Shown piece after piece: positions 44,486 to 53,880 of a stretch of 64,000 bases of DNA; within the stretch, counting starts at the first letter, position 1, and each line of letters opens with the position of its first letter. Source of the stretch: Arthrobacter sp. Soil762 (GTDB lineage: Bacteria > Actinomycetota > Actinomycetes > Actinomycetales > Micrococcaceae); NCBI RefSeq assembly GCF_001428335.1, contig NZ_LMSG01000003.1, positions 33,879 to 97,878 of the forward strand, given 5' to 3'. A program made the translations under genes and the position numbers. The notes beneath the pieces were generated by a model. It was not told the origin of the DNA. It did not search any database and saw nothing but the letters and a program-made list of their open reading frames with translations.

Positions 44486-45583
44486 CTAGGCAGCGGAGAT
44501 GGCTTCCTTGAGGGCCCCCAGCGCCAGAGTCACTGATGCGGCGTTTGCGTTCGGGCCCATCATTCCGATCCGCCAGATGCTGGAAGTGTACTTGCCCGCC
44601 CCTGAGCCAATCTCGATGCTGAAGTGCTCCAGCAGATGGCGGCGTACGGCCGCGGAGTCGACGCCGTCCGGGACCTTGACAGTGGTAAGGCTGGGCAGCC
44701 GGTGGCCCTCGGCCGCGAACAGCTCAAGTCCCATTTCCTGGAGCCCCGCCTGCAACGCGGCACCTGCCGCGCGGTGGCGCGCCTGGACCGCGTCCAGTCC
44801 CTCGGCCAGGATTCGTTGCAAGCCCGCCTCGAGGCCGGCGATCATGGTGACCGGCGGCGTGTGGTGGTAGGTTCGGCCGCTGCCGCTGGCGGCCCCGACG
44901 TAACCGCCGAGCAGACCGACGTCCAGGTACCAGGAGCGGGGATTCCTGATCCTTCGCTCGAACGCCCTACCCGACATGGTGAAGGGCGACAGCCCTGGCG
45001 GCACGCCGAGGCATTTCTGGGTACCGGCATAGCCGACGTCGATTCCCCAGTCGTCTGCAAGGAGTTCCAGCCCGCCGATGGATGTCACAGCGTCGACAAT
45101 GAGCAGCGCCTCGCCCTTGTTCTGCCCGAGCGATGCGACGTCGGACAGCACCCCAGTTGACGTTTCGGCGTGGACGGCCGCAATCACCTTCGGCCGCGGG
45201 TGGGCCGCCAGGACGCGTTCGACGTCGACGGGCGTGCCCCATTCGTGGTCTACACGAACCACGGTGGCGCCGCAGCGGCGGGCCACCTCACACATGCGCT
45301 CACCGAAGAGGCCGTTGACGGCGATCACTGCCACATCGCCGTCGTCCACGGTGTTCACAAAAGCCGCTTCCATGCCGCCGGAACCGGTGACGCTCAAGGG
45401 CAGCGTACGGGCATTCTGAGTCCCCCAGACCGTGCGGAGGCCTTCGCAGGTGTTGTCGAGCCGTTCAATGAAGACCGGATCCAGGTGCCCAATCACCGGA
45501 TGCGCCAATGCGGCGGTCACTTCCGGGTAGCAGTTGCTCGGTCCCGGACCGAACAGGAACCGCGAGGTCAAAGCCTGTGGCAT
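44486..45583 (-). CDS. Class V aminotransferase, alanine/serine-glyoxylate or ureidoglycine-glyoxylate type
   Basis: This PLP enzyme transfers an amino group, most likely to or from glyoxylate. The 365-residue product starts FGPGPSNCYPEVTAAL, has the PLP lysine at 190 in GTQKCLGVPPG, and SGGMEAAFVN and HAETSTGV motifs. Class V members include serine-glyoxylate aminotransferase and PucG, which acts on (S)-ureidoglycine in purine breakdown. The adjacent NCS1 permease, which could carry allantoin or related compounds, tilts towards the purine role, but the sequence alone does not decide. Confidence 0.85.
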   Translation of the reverse strand: MPQALTSRFLFGPGPSNCYPEVTAALAHPVIGHLDPVFIERLDNTCEGLRTVWGTQNARTLPLSVTGSGGMEAAFVNTVDDGDVAVIAVNGLFGERMCEVARRCGATVVRVDHEWGTPVDVERVLAAHPRPKVIAAVHAETSTGVLSDVASLGQNKGEALLIVDAVTSIGGLELLADDWGIDVGYAGTQKCLGVPPGLSPFTMSGRAFERRIRNPRSWYLDVGLLGGYVGAASGSGRTYHHTPPVTMIAGLEAGLQRILAEGLDAVQARHRAAGAALQAGLQEMGLELFAAEGHRLPSLTTVKVPDGVDSAAVRRHLLEHFSIEIGSGAGKYTSSIWRIGMMGPNANAASVTLALGALKEAISAA

Positions 45584-45623
45584 TGGAACTCCTTCGTTGG
45601 GGCTCTTGCCCTTGTGGGGCCGG

Positions 45624-47207
45624 TCAGTGCTTCGGTGCGACGGCGATGTGCTCGCCGTCGACGGCCCCGAACGGCGTGTGGCGGTCCATGATCAGCAGGT
45701 AGGTGACGGCGGCCAGGATCGCGCCGACGAACCAGGAGAAGCCGGAGATATAGGTGAACGCCGGGACGAGAGCCAGTACCAGCGCGACGATGGCAGCCGG
45801 TGTGCCCGCGATGACGGCCTTCCGGTTGACGCCACGGGTGTAGGCATACGCCCCGTCGGGGGAGTCCGAGTACAAATCCGGAATGTTGACCCTGCCCTTA
45901 CGGACCAGCCAGTAATCGGCCATGATGACGCCGAACAGTGGTCCCAGGAGGGCGCCCAGCCCGCCGAGGAAGTAGACGATGACCACGGGCGAGTTGTACA
46001 GGTTCCAGGGCAGGATCACCAGGCCGATCACCGCGGAGATAATGGCTGCGCGGCGGAAGTTCAGCGTCCGCGGGAAAAGGTGGGCCAGCGTGTATATGGG
46101 TGCCACGAAGTTGGCCATGAGGTTCACGGCCACCGTCAGGATGATCAGGGCCAGGCAGGCCAGCACCAGCAGGAGCGTGTTCGGGATGGCGTTGACGACG
46201 TCGGTGGGCGACTCGATAACCGTGCCGTCGATCTTGTACTGGGCGCCGGCGAGGACAACGACGATGGCGGCGAAGAAGAGCATGTTGATGGGGATGCCGA
46301 AGAAGTTGCCCCGCACCACCGACCGCCTGGACGGCGCGCCCCGGGTGAAGTCGCAGAAGTTCAGTACGAACGTCCCGTAAACGACCACCCACAGCGCTGC
46401 CGACTGGAAAATCCGCACCCACATCACCGGGCCTGTCAGTGAGTCAGCGGTGGACCAGGCGATGGTCCCGCCGGCTTCCACCAACATCCAGACGGCCAGC
46501 GTGAGCATGGTGACCAGGATGATGGGGCCCGCGAAGGCCTCGTACTTGCGGATCATCTCCATGCCGAAGCTCACGATCACCGTCTGCAGCGCCCACAGTG
46601 AAACGAACGAGATCCAGCCCAGGGTCGAGAGCCCGAGGAACGAGTCTGTATCGAGCGGTGCCAGGGAAGGTGCGAGGGCTAGGATCAGCACCCGGAGCAC
46701 CACCGAGGCCAGATAGGTTTGGATGCCGAACCAGGCGACGGCCACGGCGCCGCGGATGATGGCGGGGATATTGGAGCCCCGGATGCCGAACGCGATCCTG
46801 CTCATGACCGGGAACGGTACGCCGGTCCGCTCGCCCATGAACCCCGAAAGGTTCAGGAGAAGGAACAGCAGGACGGCGCCGAGCAGAAAGGCGAGCATGA
46901 TCTGCCAGGCGCCCAATCCCAGGGCGAACAATCCGATGGCAAACACGTAATTGCCCAGCGAGTGCACGTCGTTCGCCCAGAGCGTGAAGATGCTGTAGGC
47001 GTGCCAGGTGCGCCCCTGGCGCGTGGTGGGCGCCAAGTCCTCGTTGTAGAGCCGGGGGCTCACGCCCGCGGGCACCCGGACCCGAGTGGATGGCTCCCCC
47101 CTCACGATTTCCTCGACCGCGGGGTCACCGGTGCCCCACGGCTCAGGGTCAATCAGATGCGGATGCCCGTGCTCGTCATGCGCGCCGGGATCGGTTTGGT
47201 GGGACAT
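45624..47207 (-). CDS. NCS1-family nucleobase/allantoin/hydantoin permease
   Basis: The 527-residue transporter has about 12 membrane helices. It shows NCS1 landmarks such as LYNEDLAPTTRQGRTWHAYS before the first helix, WANDVHSLGNYVFAIGL and GVPFPVMSRIAFGIRGSNIP. NCS1 proteins import cytosine, uracil, hydantoins, allantoin or thiamine; the substrate is not readable here. GGAGG lies six bases before the ATG at 47207. It runs in the same direction as the aminotransferase 40 bp away and is probably cotranscribed with it. Confidence 0.9.
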   Translation of the reverse strand: MSHQTDPGAHDEHGHPHLIDPEPWGTGDPAVEEIVRGEPSTRVRVPAGVSPRLYNEDLAPTTRQGRTWHAYSIFTLWANDVHSLGNYVFAIGLFALGLGAWQIMLAFLLGAVLLFLLLNLSGFMGERTGVPFPVMSRIAFGIRGSNIPAIIRGAVAVAWFGIQTYLASVVLRVLILALAPSLAPLDTDSFLGLSTLGWISFVSLWALQTVIVSFGMEMIRKYEAFAGPIILVTMLTLAVWMLVEAGGTIAWSTADSLTGPVMWVRIFQSAALWVVVYGTFVLNFCDFTRGAPSRRSVVRGNFFGIPINMLFFAAIVVVLAGAQYKIDGTVIESPTDVVNAIPNTLLLVLACLALIILTVAVNLMANFVAPIYTLAHLFPRTLNFRRAAIISAVIGLVILPWNLYNSPVVIVYFLGGLGALLGPLFGVIMADYWLVRKGRVNIPDLYSDSPDGAYAYTRGVNRKAVIAGTPAAIVALVLALVPAFTYISGFSWFVGAILAAVTYLLIMDRHTPFGAVDGEHIAVAPKH

Positions 47208-47328
47208 ATAGACCTCCGTGTGGCGGAGAGGGCGTTGCGGGTGCGGAGCGGTGTGGACGGGAACTGGTGCCGCGGACACGTTAACCGTGGGTCAGGTCAT
47301 AGTCAAGGCTTCTTGGCGTCCGCGGGAA

Positions 47329-49230
47329 TTAAACGGCGCCTTCTGGCCGGAGCACACCCAGCAACTGCCCGATCACCTCGGGATCCTCAATCGTTGAGGG
47401 CACAACGTACTCGTCGCCGTCGGCAATCTGGCGCATGGTCTTGCGCAGGATCTTCCCTGACCTGGTCTTGGGGAGTGCTTCGACCACTGTTGCGTGCTTG
47501 AAGTCGGCCACCGGTCCGATGTCCTTCCTGACAAGGGCGATCAGCTCGCGGACCACCTCGTTCTCGTTGGCGGTCACGCCTGCCTTGAGCACCACGTAGC
47601 CGCTGGCGCGCTGCCCCTTGAGGGGATCCGCCACGCCGATCACGGCACATTCGGCCACGGCCGGGTGGCTGGCGATGACCTGCTCAATCGCACCGGTTGA
47701 CAGCCGGTGGCCGGCCACGTTGATGATGTCGTCCGTCCGGCCCATCACAAAGACGTAGCCGTCGGCATCCCGGTAGCCGCTGTCGCCTGTGGCGTAGCTG
47801 CCTTCAAAGGCCGCAAGGTACGAGGACACATAACGGTCGTCGTTCTGCCAGAGGGTGGTCAGGGTACCGGGAGGCAAGGGAAGCTGCAGGACAATATTGC
47901 CCTCCTCCCCCGGCTGCACCGCCGCCCCGGAGCCGTCCACAATCTTCAGTTCGAAGCCGGGCATGGGCACGGTAGGTGACCCGGGCTTGAAGGGAAGGTC
48001 CTCCAGCCCGCGTGGGTTGGCGCAGATGGCCCATCCGGTTTCGGTCTGCCACCAATGGTCCACGACCGGAACACCCAGGACCTCACCTGCCCAGCGGTAG
48101 GTGTCCGTGTCCAGCCGCTCGCCAGCGGCAAACAACGTGCGCAGCGTGGAAGTGTCGTAGTTGGCCAGTTCCGCAGCATGGGGGTCGGCCTTGCGGATCG
48201 CGCGCAGGGCGGTGGGCGCGGTGAACAGGACGTTGACCTTGTGGTCCTGCACGACGCGCCAGAATGCTCCCGCATCAGGGGTCCCCACGGGCTTGCCCTC
48301 GTAGAGGACCGTGGTGGCACCCGCCAGCAGCGGGCCATAGACAATGTAGGAATGCCCCACCACCCAGCCGACGTCGGACGCTGTCCACATCACGTCACCC
48401 GGACCGACGTCATAGATGTTTGCCATGGTCCAACTGAGCGCCACGGCATGCCCGCCGTTGTCCCGCACGACACCCTTCGGCGTGCCGGTGGTGCCCGAGG
48501 TGTAGAGGATGTAGAGGGGGTCGGTTGCTGCGACGTCCACTGCTGCCGCCGGGGCGGCAGCCTCAATGCACCGGTCCCAGTCCAGCCAGTCCGGATACTC
48601 GGAGGCCAAGTGCACAAAGCCTTCCCGGCCCTTGACTATGACGGGCGTCTGCCCGGCACCGGCGAGTTCGAGCGCTTCGGCAACCGCAGGAAGATACTCC
48701 ACCCGGCGTGAGGGCTCAATCCCTCCGGACGCCGTCACAATCGCGGCCGGACCGGCATCCTTGATGCGGGCGGCGAGTTCCTTGGGCGCGAACCCGCCGA
48801 AGACCACCGAATGCACGGCCCCGAGCCGGGCCGTCGCCAGCATCGCGATGGCGGCCTCGGGAATCATGGGCATGTAGATGACCACCCTGTCCCCTTTGCG
48901 GACTCCCTGCGAGCGCAGCACTCCCGCGAACCGCGCCACGAGGTCCGTCAGTTCGGCGTAACTGTACGTGCGCTTGATCCCCAGCATCGCGGAGTCGTAG
49001 ATGAGGGCATCCTGGTCCCCGCGGCCGGCCTCGACGTGGCGGTCCAGGGCGTTGTAGCTGGTGTTGAGCATGCCGTCGGGAAACCATTGGAACAGCGGGG
49101 CGGCCGATCCCTCAAGCGCGGTTTCCGGCGTCCTGGACCAGGTCACGCCGCCTGCTGCCTCAAGCCAGAAGGCGTCCTTCTTTTCGATGCTGCGCGAATA
49201 TGTTTCCCGGTAATTTCCGCTGACCATCAT
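47329..49230 (-). CDS. prpE: Propionate--CoA ligase (PrpE, acetyl-CoA synthetase-like)
   Basis: PrpE activates propionate to propionyl-CoA, feeding the methylcitrate cycle. The 633-residue product has the ACS domain motifs ILYTSGTTGTPKGVVRDNGG (about 243-262), WWQTETGWAI, YATGDSGYRDADGY and the acylatable-lysine motif PKTRSGKILRK near the C-terminus. The start is the ATG at 49230 or 49227, with GGGAG just upstream. It is divergent from the gntR-prpDBC operon, and a TTGTCT-N17-TAGCAT promoter precedes it. An acetyl-CoA synthetase role cannot be excluded but the context favours propionate. Confidence 0.93.
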   Translation of the reverse strand: MMVSGNYRETYSRSIEKKDAFWLEAAGGVTWSRTPETALEGSAAPLFQWFPDGMLNTSYNALDRHVEAGRGDQDALIYDSAMLGIKRTYSYAELTDLVARFAGVLRSQGVRKGDRVVIYMPMIPEAAIAMLATARLGAVHSVVFGGFAPKELAARIKDAGPAAIVTASGGIEPSRRVEYLPAVAEALELAGAGQTPVIVKGREGFVHLASEYPDWLDWDRCIEAAAPAAAVDVAATDPLYILYTSGTTGTPKGVVRDNGGHAVALSWTMANIYDVGPGDVMWTASDVGWVVGHSYIVYGPLLAGATTVLYEGKPVGTPDAGAFWRVVQDHKVNVLFTAPTALRAIRKADPHAAELANYDTSTLRTLFAAGERLDTDTYRWAGEVLGVPVVDHWWQTETGWAICANPRGLEDLPFKPGSPTVPMPGFELKIVDGSGAAVQPGEEGNIVLQLPLPPGTLTTLWQNDDRYVSSYLAAFEGSYATGDSGYRDADGYVFVMGRTDDIINVAGHRLSTGAIEQVIASHPAVAECAVIGVADPLKGQRASGYVVLKAGVTANENEVVRELIALVRKDIGPVADFKHATVVEALPKTRSGKILRKTMRQIADGDEYVVPSTIEDPEVIGQLLGVLRPEGAV

Positions 49231-49261
49231 GGGCTCCCGTTCACGTCGCTGTGTTGCCACC

Positions 49262-49290
49262 ATGCTATGCGGGCAACCCGCACCAGACAA
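49262..49290 (-). promoter_or_regulatory. prpE promoter
   Basis: On the minus strand TTGTCT (49290-49285) and TAGCAT (49267-49262) are separated by exactly 17 bp; +1 would be near 49255. The first GTATAC palindrome lies directly upstream of the -35 box. Confidence 0.65.
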
Positions 49291-49294
49291 GGTC

Positions 49295-49306
49295 TATGTA
49301 TACATA
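49295..49306. promoter_or_regulatory. GntR-type operator palindrome 1
   Basis: TATGTATACATA is a perfect 12 bp palindrome with the core GTATAC common in operators of FCD-type GntR regulators. It covers positions -40 to -51 of the prpE promoter. Confidence 0.6.
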
Positions 49307-49359
49307 ACTGCGGCTATTTCGCAGATAGACTCGCTTTTGCTGGGTCTTTCGGCAATTCC

Positions 49360-49367
49360 TGTATACA
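49360..49367. promoter_or_regulatory. GntR-type operator palindrome 2, overlapping the gntR-prp promoter
   Basis: TGTATACA repeats the core of palindrome 1, centred 63 bp away (six turns of 10.5 bp). It overlaps the likely -10 region of the gntR-prpDBC operon (TATACA at 49362-49367 or TACACT at 49364-49369), a typical place for autorepression. Confidence 0.58.
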
Positions 49368-49400
49368 CTGGTGCCCATGAGCAGATTGACGGGAGGGACC

Positions 49401-50042
49401 ATGCGTGCCAGCGACAAAGCTTACGCAACGCTTCGCGAAGACATTATCGAATGGCGCCTGGCACCCGGAACGGTCCTTGCCGAAGTGGAGCAGTCGGAAC
49501 GCCTCGGCGTCTCACGCACTCCCGTCCGGGAGGCGCTGAGCCGGCTCAGCGCGGAAGGACTGACGACGGCGGCGGGCGGCCGCGGCGTCGTCGTCACTGA
49601 CATCTCACTGGAGGACATCGACGAGATGTTCGAGCTCCGCGAAACCCTGGAGGGCAAGGCAGCCGCCCTCGCGGCCGTTCGCGGCGAGCGCGCGGTCTTT
49701 GAGAAACTCCACGCGGATCTCCTGAGGGCGCAGGAGCTGATCAACGACGCCGATCCCGCCCGGCATGAGTACTACGCCCTGGTGGGCCGGTTGGATGAGG
49801 CGATCGACGCCGCCATCTCCAACTCCTACCTCGCCCAGGCGATGCGCAGCCTGCGTGTCCATCTGGTCCGGGTCCGCCGCCTCGCCGCCGATGACGCCCC
49901 GCGACTGCACGCGGCCGCCGTCGAACACGCGGCCATCGCGGAGGCCATCGCCGCAGGCAACGCCAGGCTCGCCGAGGCAGCCACCACCATGCACCTGCAC
50001 CGCAGCCTTTCCCACGTCAAAGCTACGCACCCACACCACTAA
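49401..50042 (+). CDS. GntR-family (FCD/FadR subfamily) regulator of the propionate genes
   Basis: The 213-residue regulator has an N-terminal winged helix [20 protein letters not shown] with [20 protein letters not shown], and a C-terminal FCD domain with [20 protein letters not shown] and conserved histidines near [14 protein letters not shown] that may bind a metal and an organic acid. GGGAGGG lies just before the ATG at 49401; an ATG at 49377 (leaderless from the TACACT box) would add eight residues. It heads prpDBC with a gap of 11 bp and probably senses 2-methylcitrate or propionyl-CoA (inference). Confidence 0.88.
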   Translation: MRASDKAYATLREDIIEWRLAPGTVLAEVEQSERLGVSRTPVREALSRLSAEGLTTAAGGRGVVVTDISLEDIDEMFELRETLEGKAAALAAVRGERAVFEKLHADLLRAQELINDADPARHEYYALVGRLDEAIDAAISNSYLAQAMRSLRVHLVRVRRLAADDAPRLHAAAVEHAAIAEAIAAGNARLAEAATTMHLHRSLSHVKATHPHH

Positions 50043-50053
50043 GAAGGAGCACC

Positions 50054-51574
50054 ATGGTTAAGCTCAACCACGTCCGCGTCTACAAGAGCGAAGAGAACCT
50101 CCCCCGTGAAGACCAGCTGGCGCACAAGATCGCCGTCGTCGCCGCTGACGCCGTCGAGGTCACGCCCGAGGTCACCGAGATGGTCATCAACCGTGTCATC
50201 GACAACGCCTCCGTTGCCATCGCCTCCCTTAACCGCGGCCCGATCGTGGCTGCCCGCGCCCAGGCGCTGACCCACGCACCGACCACCAACGGCAAGGGAG
50301 CCGGCGTGTTCGGCATCACGGACCGCGTCTCCCCCGAGTGGGCAGCCTGGGCCAACGGCGTGGCTGTCCGCGAGCTCGATTACCACGACACGTTCCTCGC
50401 GGCTGACTACTCGCACCCGGGCGACAACATCCCGCCGATTCTCGCTGTAGGCCAGCACGTCGGCGCGAGCGGCAAGGACCTGATCCGCGGCATTGCCACC
50501 GGCTATGAGATCCAGGTCAACCTGGTCAAGGCCATCTGCCTGCACAAGCACAAGATCGACCACGTGGCGCACCTCGGCCCGTCCGCTGCCGCCGGTATCG
50601 GCACACTCCTGGGCCTGGACGTCGAGACGATCTTCCAGTCCGTCGGCCAGGCGCTGCACACCACCACTGCCACCCGGCAGTCCCGTAAGGGTGAGATCTC
50701 CACCTGGAAGGCGCACGCACCGGCGTTCGCGGGCAAGATGGCGGTGGAAGCCGTGGACCGCTCCATGCGCGGCCAGACCTCCCCTGTGCCGATCTACGAA
50801 GGCGAAGACGGCGTGATCGCCTGGATGTTGGACGGCCCGGACGCCTCCTACGAGGTCCCCCTCCCCGAGGCCGGCGAAGCCAAGCGGGCCATCATGGACA
50901 CGTACACCAAGGAACACTCCGCCGAATACCAGGCCCAGGCCTGGATCGACCTTGCCCGCAAGCTCCACACTGAGCACCCCGAGGCAACGGACCCGGCCAA
51001 CGTGGCCTCGGTCCTGATCAAGACCAGCCACCACACGCACTACGTGATCGGTTCCGGCGCCAACGACCCCCAGAAGTACAGCCCCACGGCCAGCCGGGAA
51101 ACCCTGGACCACTCCATCCCGTACATCTTCACCGTGGCACTCCAGGACGGCTCCTGGCACCACGTTGACTCCTACTCCCCCGAGCGCGCCGGCCGCGCCG
51201 ACACGGTGGAGCTGTGGAACAAGGTCAGCACCGTGGAAGACCCCGAATGGACCCGCCGGTACCACTCACTGGACATTGCCGAGAAGGCCTTCGGCGGTTC
51301 CGTGGAGATCACCCTGAACGACGGCACGGTCATCACCGACCAGATCGCCGTAGCCGACGCCCACCCGCTCGGCGCCCGGCCGTTCGCCCGCCAGCAGTAC
51401 ATCAACAAGTTCCGCACCCTGGCAGCCGGCCTGGTCGCCGAAGCGGAAATCGAGCGTTTCCTCGCGGCCGCCGAAAGCCTCCCGGACCTGGGCCCGGGCG
51501 AACTGGACCAGCTGAACATCACCGCCGCTCCGGGTGTCATCGACCTCAGAAACGCACCCGCCGGCCTCTTCTAA
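50054..51574 (+). CDS. prpD: 2-methylcitrate dehydratase PrpD
   Basis: PrpD dehydrates 2-methylcitrate to 2-methylaconitate, or to methylisocitrate with an aconitase. The 506-residue length and the MmgE/PrpD pattern fit: [20 protein letters not shown] near 110-129, [18 protein letters not shown] and [26 protein letters not shown] lies eight bases before the ATG. It is the first enzyme gene after the regulator, with prpB after 33 bp. No separate acnD is present. Confidence 0.95.
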   Translation: MVKLNHVRVYKSEENLPREDQLAHKIAVVAADAVEVTPEVTEMVINRVIDNASVAIASLNRGPIVAARAQALTHAPTTNGKGAGVFGITDRVSPEWAAWANGVAVRELDYHDTFLAADYSHPGDNIPPILAVGQHVGASGKDLIRGIATGYEIQVNLVKAICLHKHKIDHVAHLGPSAAAGIGTLLGLDVETIFQSVGQALHTTTATRQSRKGEISTWKAHAPAFAGKMAVEAVDRSMRGQTSPVPIYEGEDGVIAWMLDGPDASYEVPLPEAGEAKRAIMDTYTKEHSAEYQAQAWIDLARKLHTEHPEATDPANVASVLIKTSHHTHYVIGSGANDPQKYSPTASRETLDHSIPYIFTVALQDGSWHHVDSYSPERAGRADTVELWNKVSTVEDPEWTRRYHSLDIAEKAFGGSVEITLNDGTVITDQIAVADAHPLGARPFARQQYINKFRTLAAGLVAEAEIERFLAAAESLPDLGPGELDQLNITAAPGVIDLRNAPAGLF

Positions 51575-51607
51575 GCTCTGCTTACCCACCCCGCACAGGA
51601 GAACCAG

Positions 51608-52513
51608 ATGCTGTATTCAAAGACAACCCCGGAACAGAAGCGGATCGCGCTGCGCGACATGCTCGCGTCCGGCACCATCCAACAGTTCCCGGGCGCCTTC
51701 AACCCGCTCTCGGCGCGGCTGATCGAGGAAAAGGGCTTCGCCGGTGTTTACGTCTCCGGAGCCGTGCTGGCCAATGACCTTGGCCTGCCGGACATCGGGC
51801 TGACCACCCTCACCGAGGTTGCCACGCGTGCCGGGCAGATCGCCCGCATGACCGACCTGCCCACGCTGGTGGACGCGGACACCGGCTTCGGCGAGCCCAT
51901 GAACGTGGCCCGCAGCATCCAGGAACTGGAGAACGCCGGACTGGCCGGCTGCCACATCGAAGATCAGTTCAACCCCAAGCGCTGCGGGCACCTGGACGGC
52001 AAGAACGTGGTGGACCTGGACACGGCCACCAAACGCATCCGCGCCGCGGCTGATGCCCGCCGCGATCCGAACTTCCTCATCATGGCCAGGACCGATATCC
52101 GCGCCGTGGAGGGAATCGAAGCCGCCAAGGACCGGGCACGGGCCCTCGTGGAAGCCGGTGCGGACGCCATCTTCCCGGAAGCGATGAAGGACCTGTCCGA
52201 GTTCCAAGCCATCCGCGACGCCGTGGACGTGCCGATCCTTGCCAACATGACCGAGTTCGGCAAGAGCGAACTGTTCACCGTGGACCAGCTGCAGGGTGTG
52301 GGCGTCAACATGGTCATTTACCCGGTCACGCTGCTGCGCATTGCCATGGGCGCAGCAGAGCGTACTCTGGAATCGATCAAGGCAACAGGGTCGCAGGAAG
52401 CACAGGTGGAGAACATGCTCACCCGGGCGCGGCTTTATGACCTTGTGGACTATGAGGCCTACAACCACTTCGATACCGGCGTTTTCAACTTCCAAATTCC
52501 CGGCGTCCGCTAG
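51608..52513 (+). CDS. prpB: 2-methylisocitrate lyase PrpB
   Basis: PrpB cleaves 2-methylisocitrate to pyruvate and succinate. The 301-residue product has VYVSGAVLANDLGLPDIGL, DADTGFGEP and the ICL/PEPM signature PKRCGH at 123-128 with the catalytic cysteine at 126. The KRCGH form separates it from phosphonomutases. ACAGGAGAA precedes the ATG. Succinate produced here links to the dctA/C4 metabolism of the same block. Confidence 0.95.
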   Translation: MLYSKTTPEQKRIALRDMLASGTIQQFPGAFNPLSARLIEEKGFAGVYVSGAVLANDLGLPDIGLTTLTEVATRAGQIARMTDLPTLVDADTGFGEPMNVARSIQELENAGLAGCHIEDQFNPKRCGHLDGKNVVDLDTATKRIRAAADARRDPNFLIMARTDIRAVEGIEAAKDRARALVEAGADAIFPEAMKDLSEFQAIRDAVDVPILANMTEFGKSELFTVDQLQGVGVNMVIYPVTLLRIAMGAAERTLESIKATGSQEAQVENMLTRARLYDLVDYEAYNHFDTGVFNFQIPGVR

Positions 52514-52587
52514 GACCCGAGAGCCACCAAGGAGACTGCAAGCATTCCGGCACATCCGGGCTTGCCCAATGAACGAAGGAGGACAGC

Positions 52588-53727
52588 ATGGAAGCTGTTG
52601 ATATCAAGAAGGGCCTGGCCGGCGTCGTGGTGGACTACACCGCGGTTTCGAAGGTCAACCCGGACACCAATTCGCTGCTGTACCGCGGCTATCCCGTCCA
52701 GGAGCTCGCCGCCAAATGCAGCTTCGAGGAAGTGGCCTTCCTCTTGTGGAACGGCGAACTGCCCACCCCGGAAGAGCTGTCCGCGTTCTCTGCCCGCGAG
52801 CGCGCCGGCCGCGCCCTTGATCCTGTGGTGAAGAAGATCGTCGACACAATTCCCACCAGCGCCCACCCGATGGATGTCTGCCGGACCGCAGCATCCGTCA
52901 TGGGCGCCCGCCACCCTCTGGCCGAGGACTCCTCGCCCGAGGCCAACATGGCCAAGGCCGTGGACCTCTTCGCCGCCATGCCCGCCGTTGTTGCCTACGA
53001 CCAGCGACGCCGGCGCGGCCAGGAAGTCGTGGAGCCCCGGGATGACCTGGGCTACTCGGAAAACTTCCTGTGGATGGCGTTCGGCGAAGACCAGGTCCCG
53101 GAGGTCGTGGACGCCTTCAACGTCTCGATGATCCTGTACGCCGAGCACTCCTTCAACGCCTCCACCTTCACTGCCCGGGTCATCACGTCCAGCCTGTCCG
53201 ACCTGCACTCGGCGGTGACAGGTGCGATCGGTGCGCTCAAGGGCCCGCTGCACGGCGGCGCCAACGAAGCCGTGATGCACACCTTCGACGAGATCGGCAT
53301 CCGGCCCGAGGAATCCCTGGACGAAGCCGCCACCCGCGCCAAGGCCTGGATGGAGGATGCACTGGCCCAGAAGAAAAAGGTCATGGGCTTCGGCCACCGC
53401 GTCTACAAGCACGGTGACTCCCGTGTCCCCACCATGAAGGCCGCGCTGGACAAGATGATCGCCCACTACGGCCGCCCTGAACTGCTGGGGCTGTACAACG
53501 GCCTCGAGCAGGCCATGGACGAGGCCAAGGCCATCAAACCGAACCTCGACTACCCTGCCGGCCCCACCTACCACCTGATGGGCTTCGACACTGCCACGTT
53601 CACTCCGCTGTTTGTGGCCAGCCGCATCACCGGGTGGACCGCCCACATCATGGAACAGGCAGCCAGTAACTCACTGATCCGCCCGCTGAGCGAGTACAAC
53701 GGACCGGACGAACGGCACGTTCCCTAG
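52588..53727 (+). CDS. prpC: 2-methylcitrate synthase PrpC
   Basis: PrpC condenses propionyl-CoA with oxaloacetate. The 379-residue citrate-synthase-fold protein has HGGANEAVMHTF with one catalytic histidine, GFGHRVYKHGDSR with the second and DYPAGPTYHLMGFDTATFTP with the aspartate. The short length without an N-terminal beta domain fits the methylcitrate synthase/type I group. AAGGAGGACAGC precedes the ATG. It ends the operon and is followed by a strong terminator. Confidence 0.95.
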   Translation: MEAVDIKKGLAGVVVDYTAVSKVNPDTNSLLYRGYPVQELAAKCSFEEVAFLLWNGELPTPEELSAFSARERAGRALDPVVKKIVDTIPTSAHPMDVCRTAASVMGARHPLAEDSSPEANMAKAVDLFAAMPAVVAYDQRRRRGQEVVEPRDDLGYSENFLWMAFGEDQVPEVVDAFNVSMILYAEHSFNASTFTARVITSSLSDLHSAVTGAIGALKGPLHGGANEAVMHTFDEIGIRPEESLDEAATRAKAWMEDALAQKKKVMGFGHRVYKHGDSRVPTMKAALDKMIAHYGRPELLGLYNGLEQAMDEAKAIKPNLDYPAGPTYHLMGFDTATFTPLFVASRITGWTAHIMEQAASNSLIRPLSEYNGPDERHVP

Positions 53728-53741
53728 TCCCCACCGGACGC

Positions 53742-53787
53742 ACGACGGCGGGCCGGTCACCTTTGAAGGTGGCCGGCCCGCCGTCGT
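53742..53787 (+). terminator. Terminator of the prp operon
   Basis: ACGACGGCGGGCCGG and CACCTT (53742-53763) pair with the mirror arm ending CGTCGT (to 53787) around a TGA loop, a stem of about 21 bp with a single mismatch. There is no T-run, but the stem is very stable. It lies between the convergent prpC and nudix genes. Confidence 0.8.
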
Positions 53788-53796
53788 AGGTTCTCG

Positions 53797-53880
53797 GAGT
53801 TTTGTCCAGATAATCCAGCCAGCCAGCCCTTAAACGGGCGATAAGTGGACAAAAAACGGGCGATAAGTGGACAAAAACTC
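53797..53880. repeat. Two tandem 22 bp repeats with an inverted partial copy
   Basis: The unit AACGGGCGATAAGTGGACAA plus AA occurs twice in tandem at 53833-53876. GAGTTTTGTCCA (53797-53808) is an inverted partial copy of TGGACAAAAACTC (53868-53880), so the block can form a stem. It overlaps the nudix stop codon. It may be a small genomic repeat or a terminator for the nudix gene. Confidence 0.75.
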
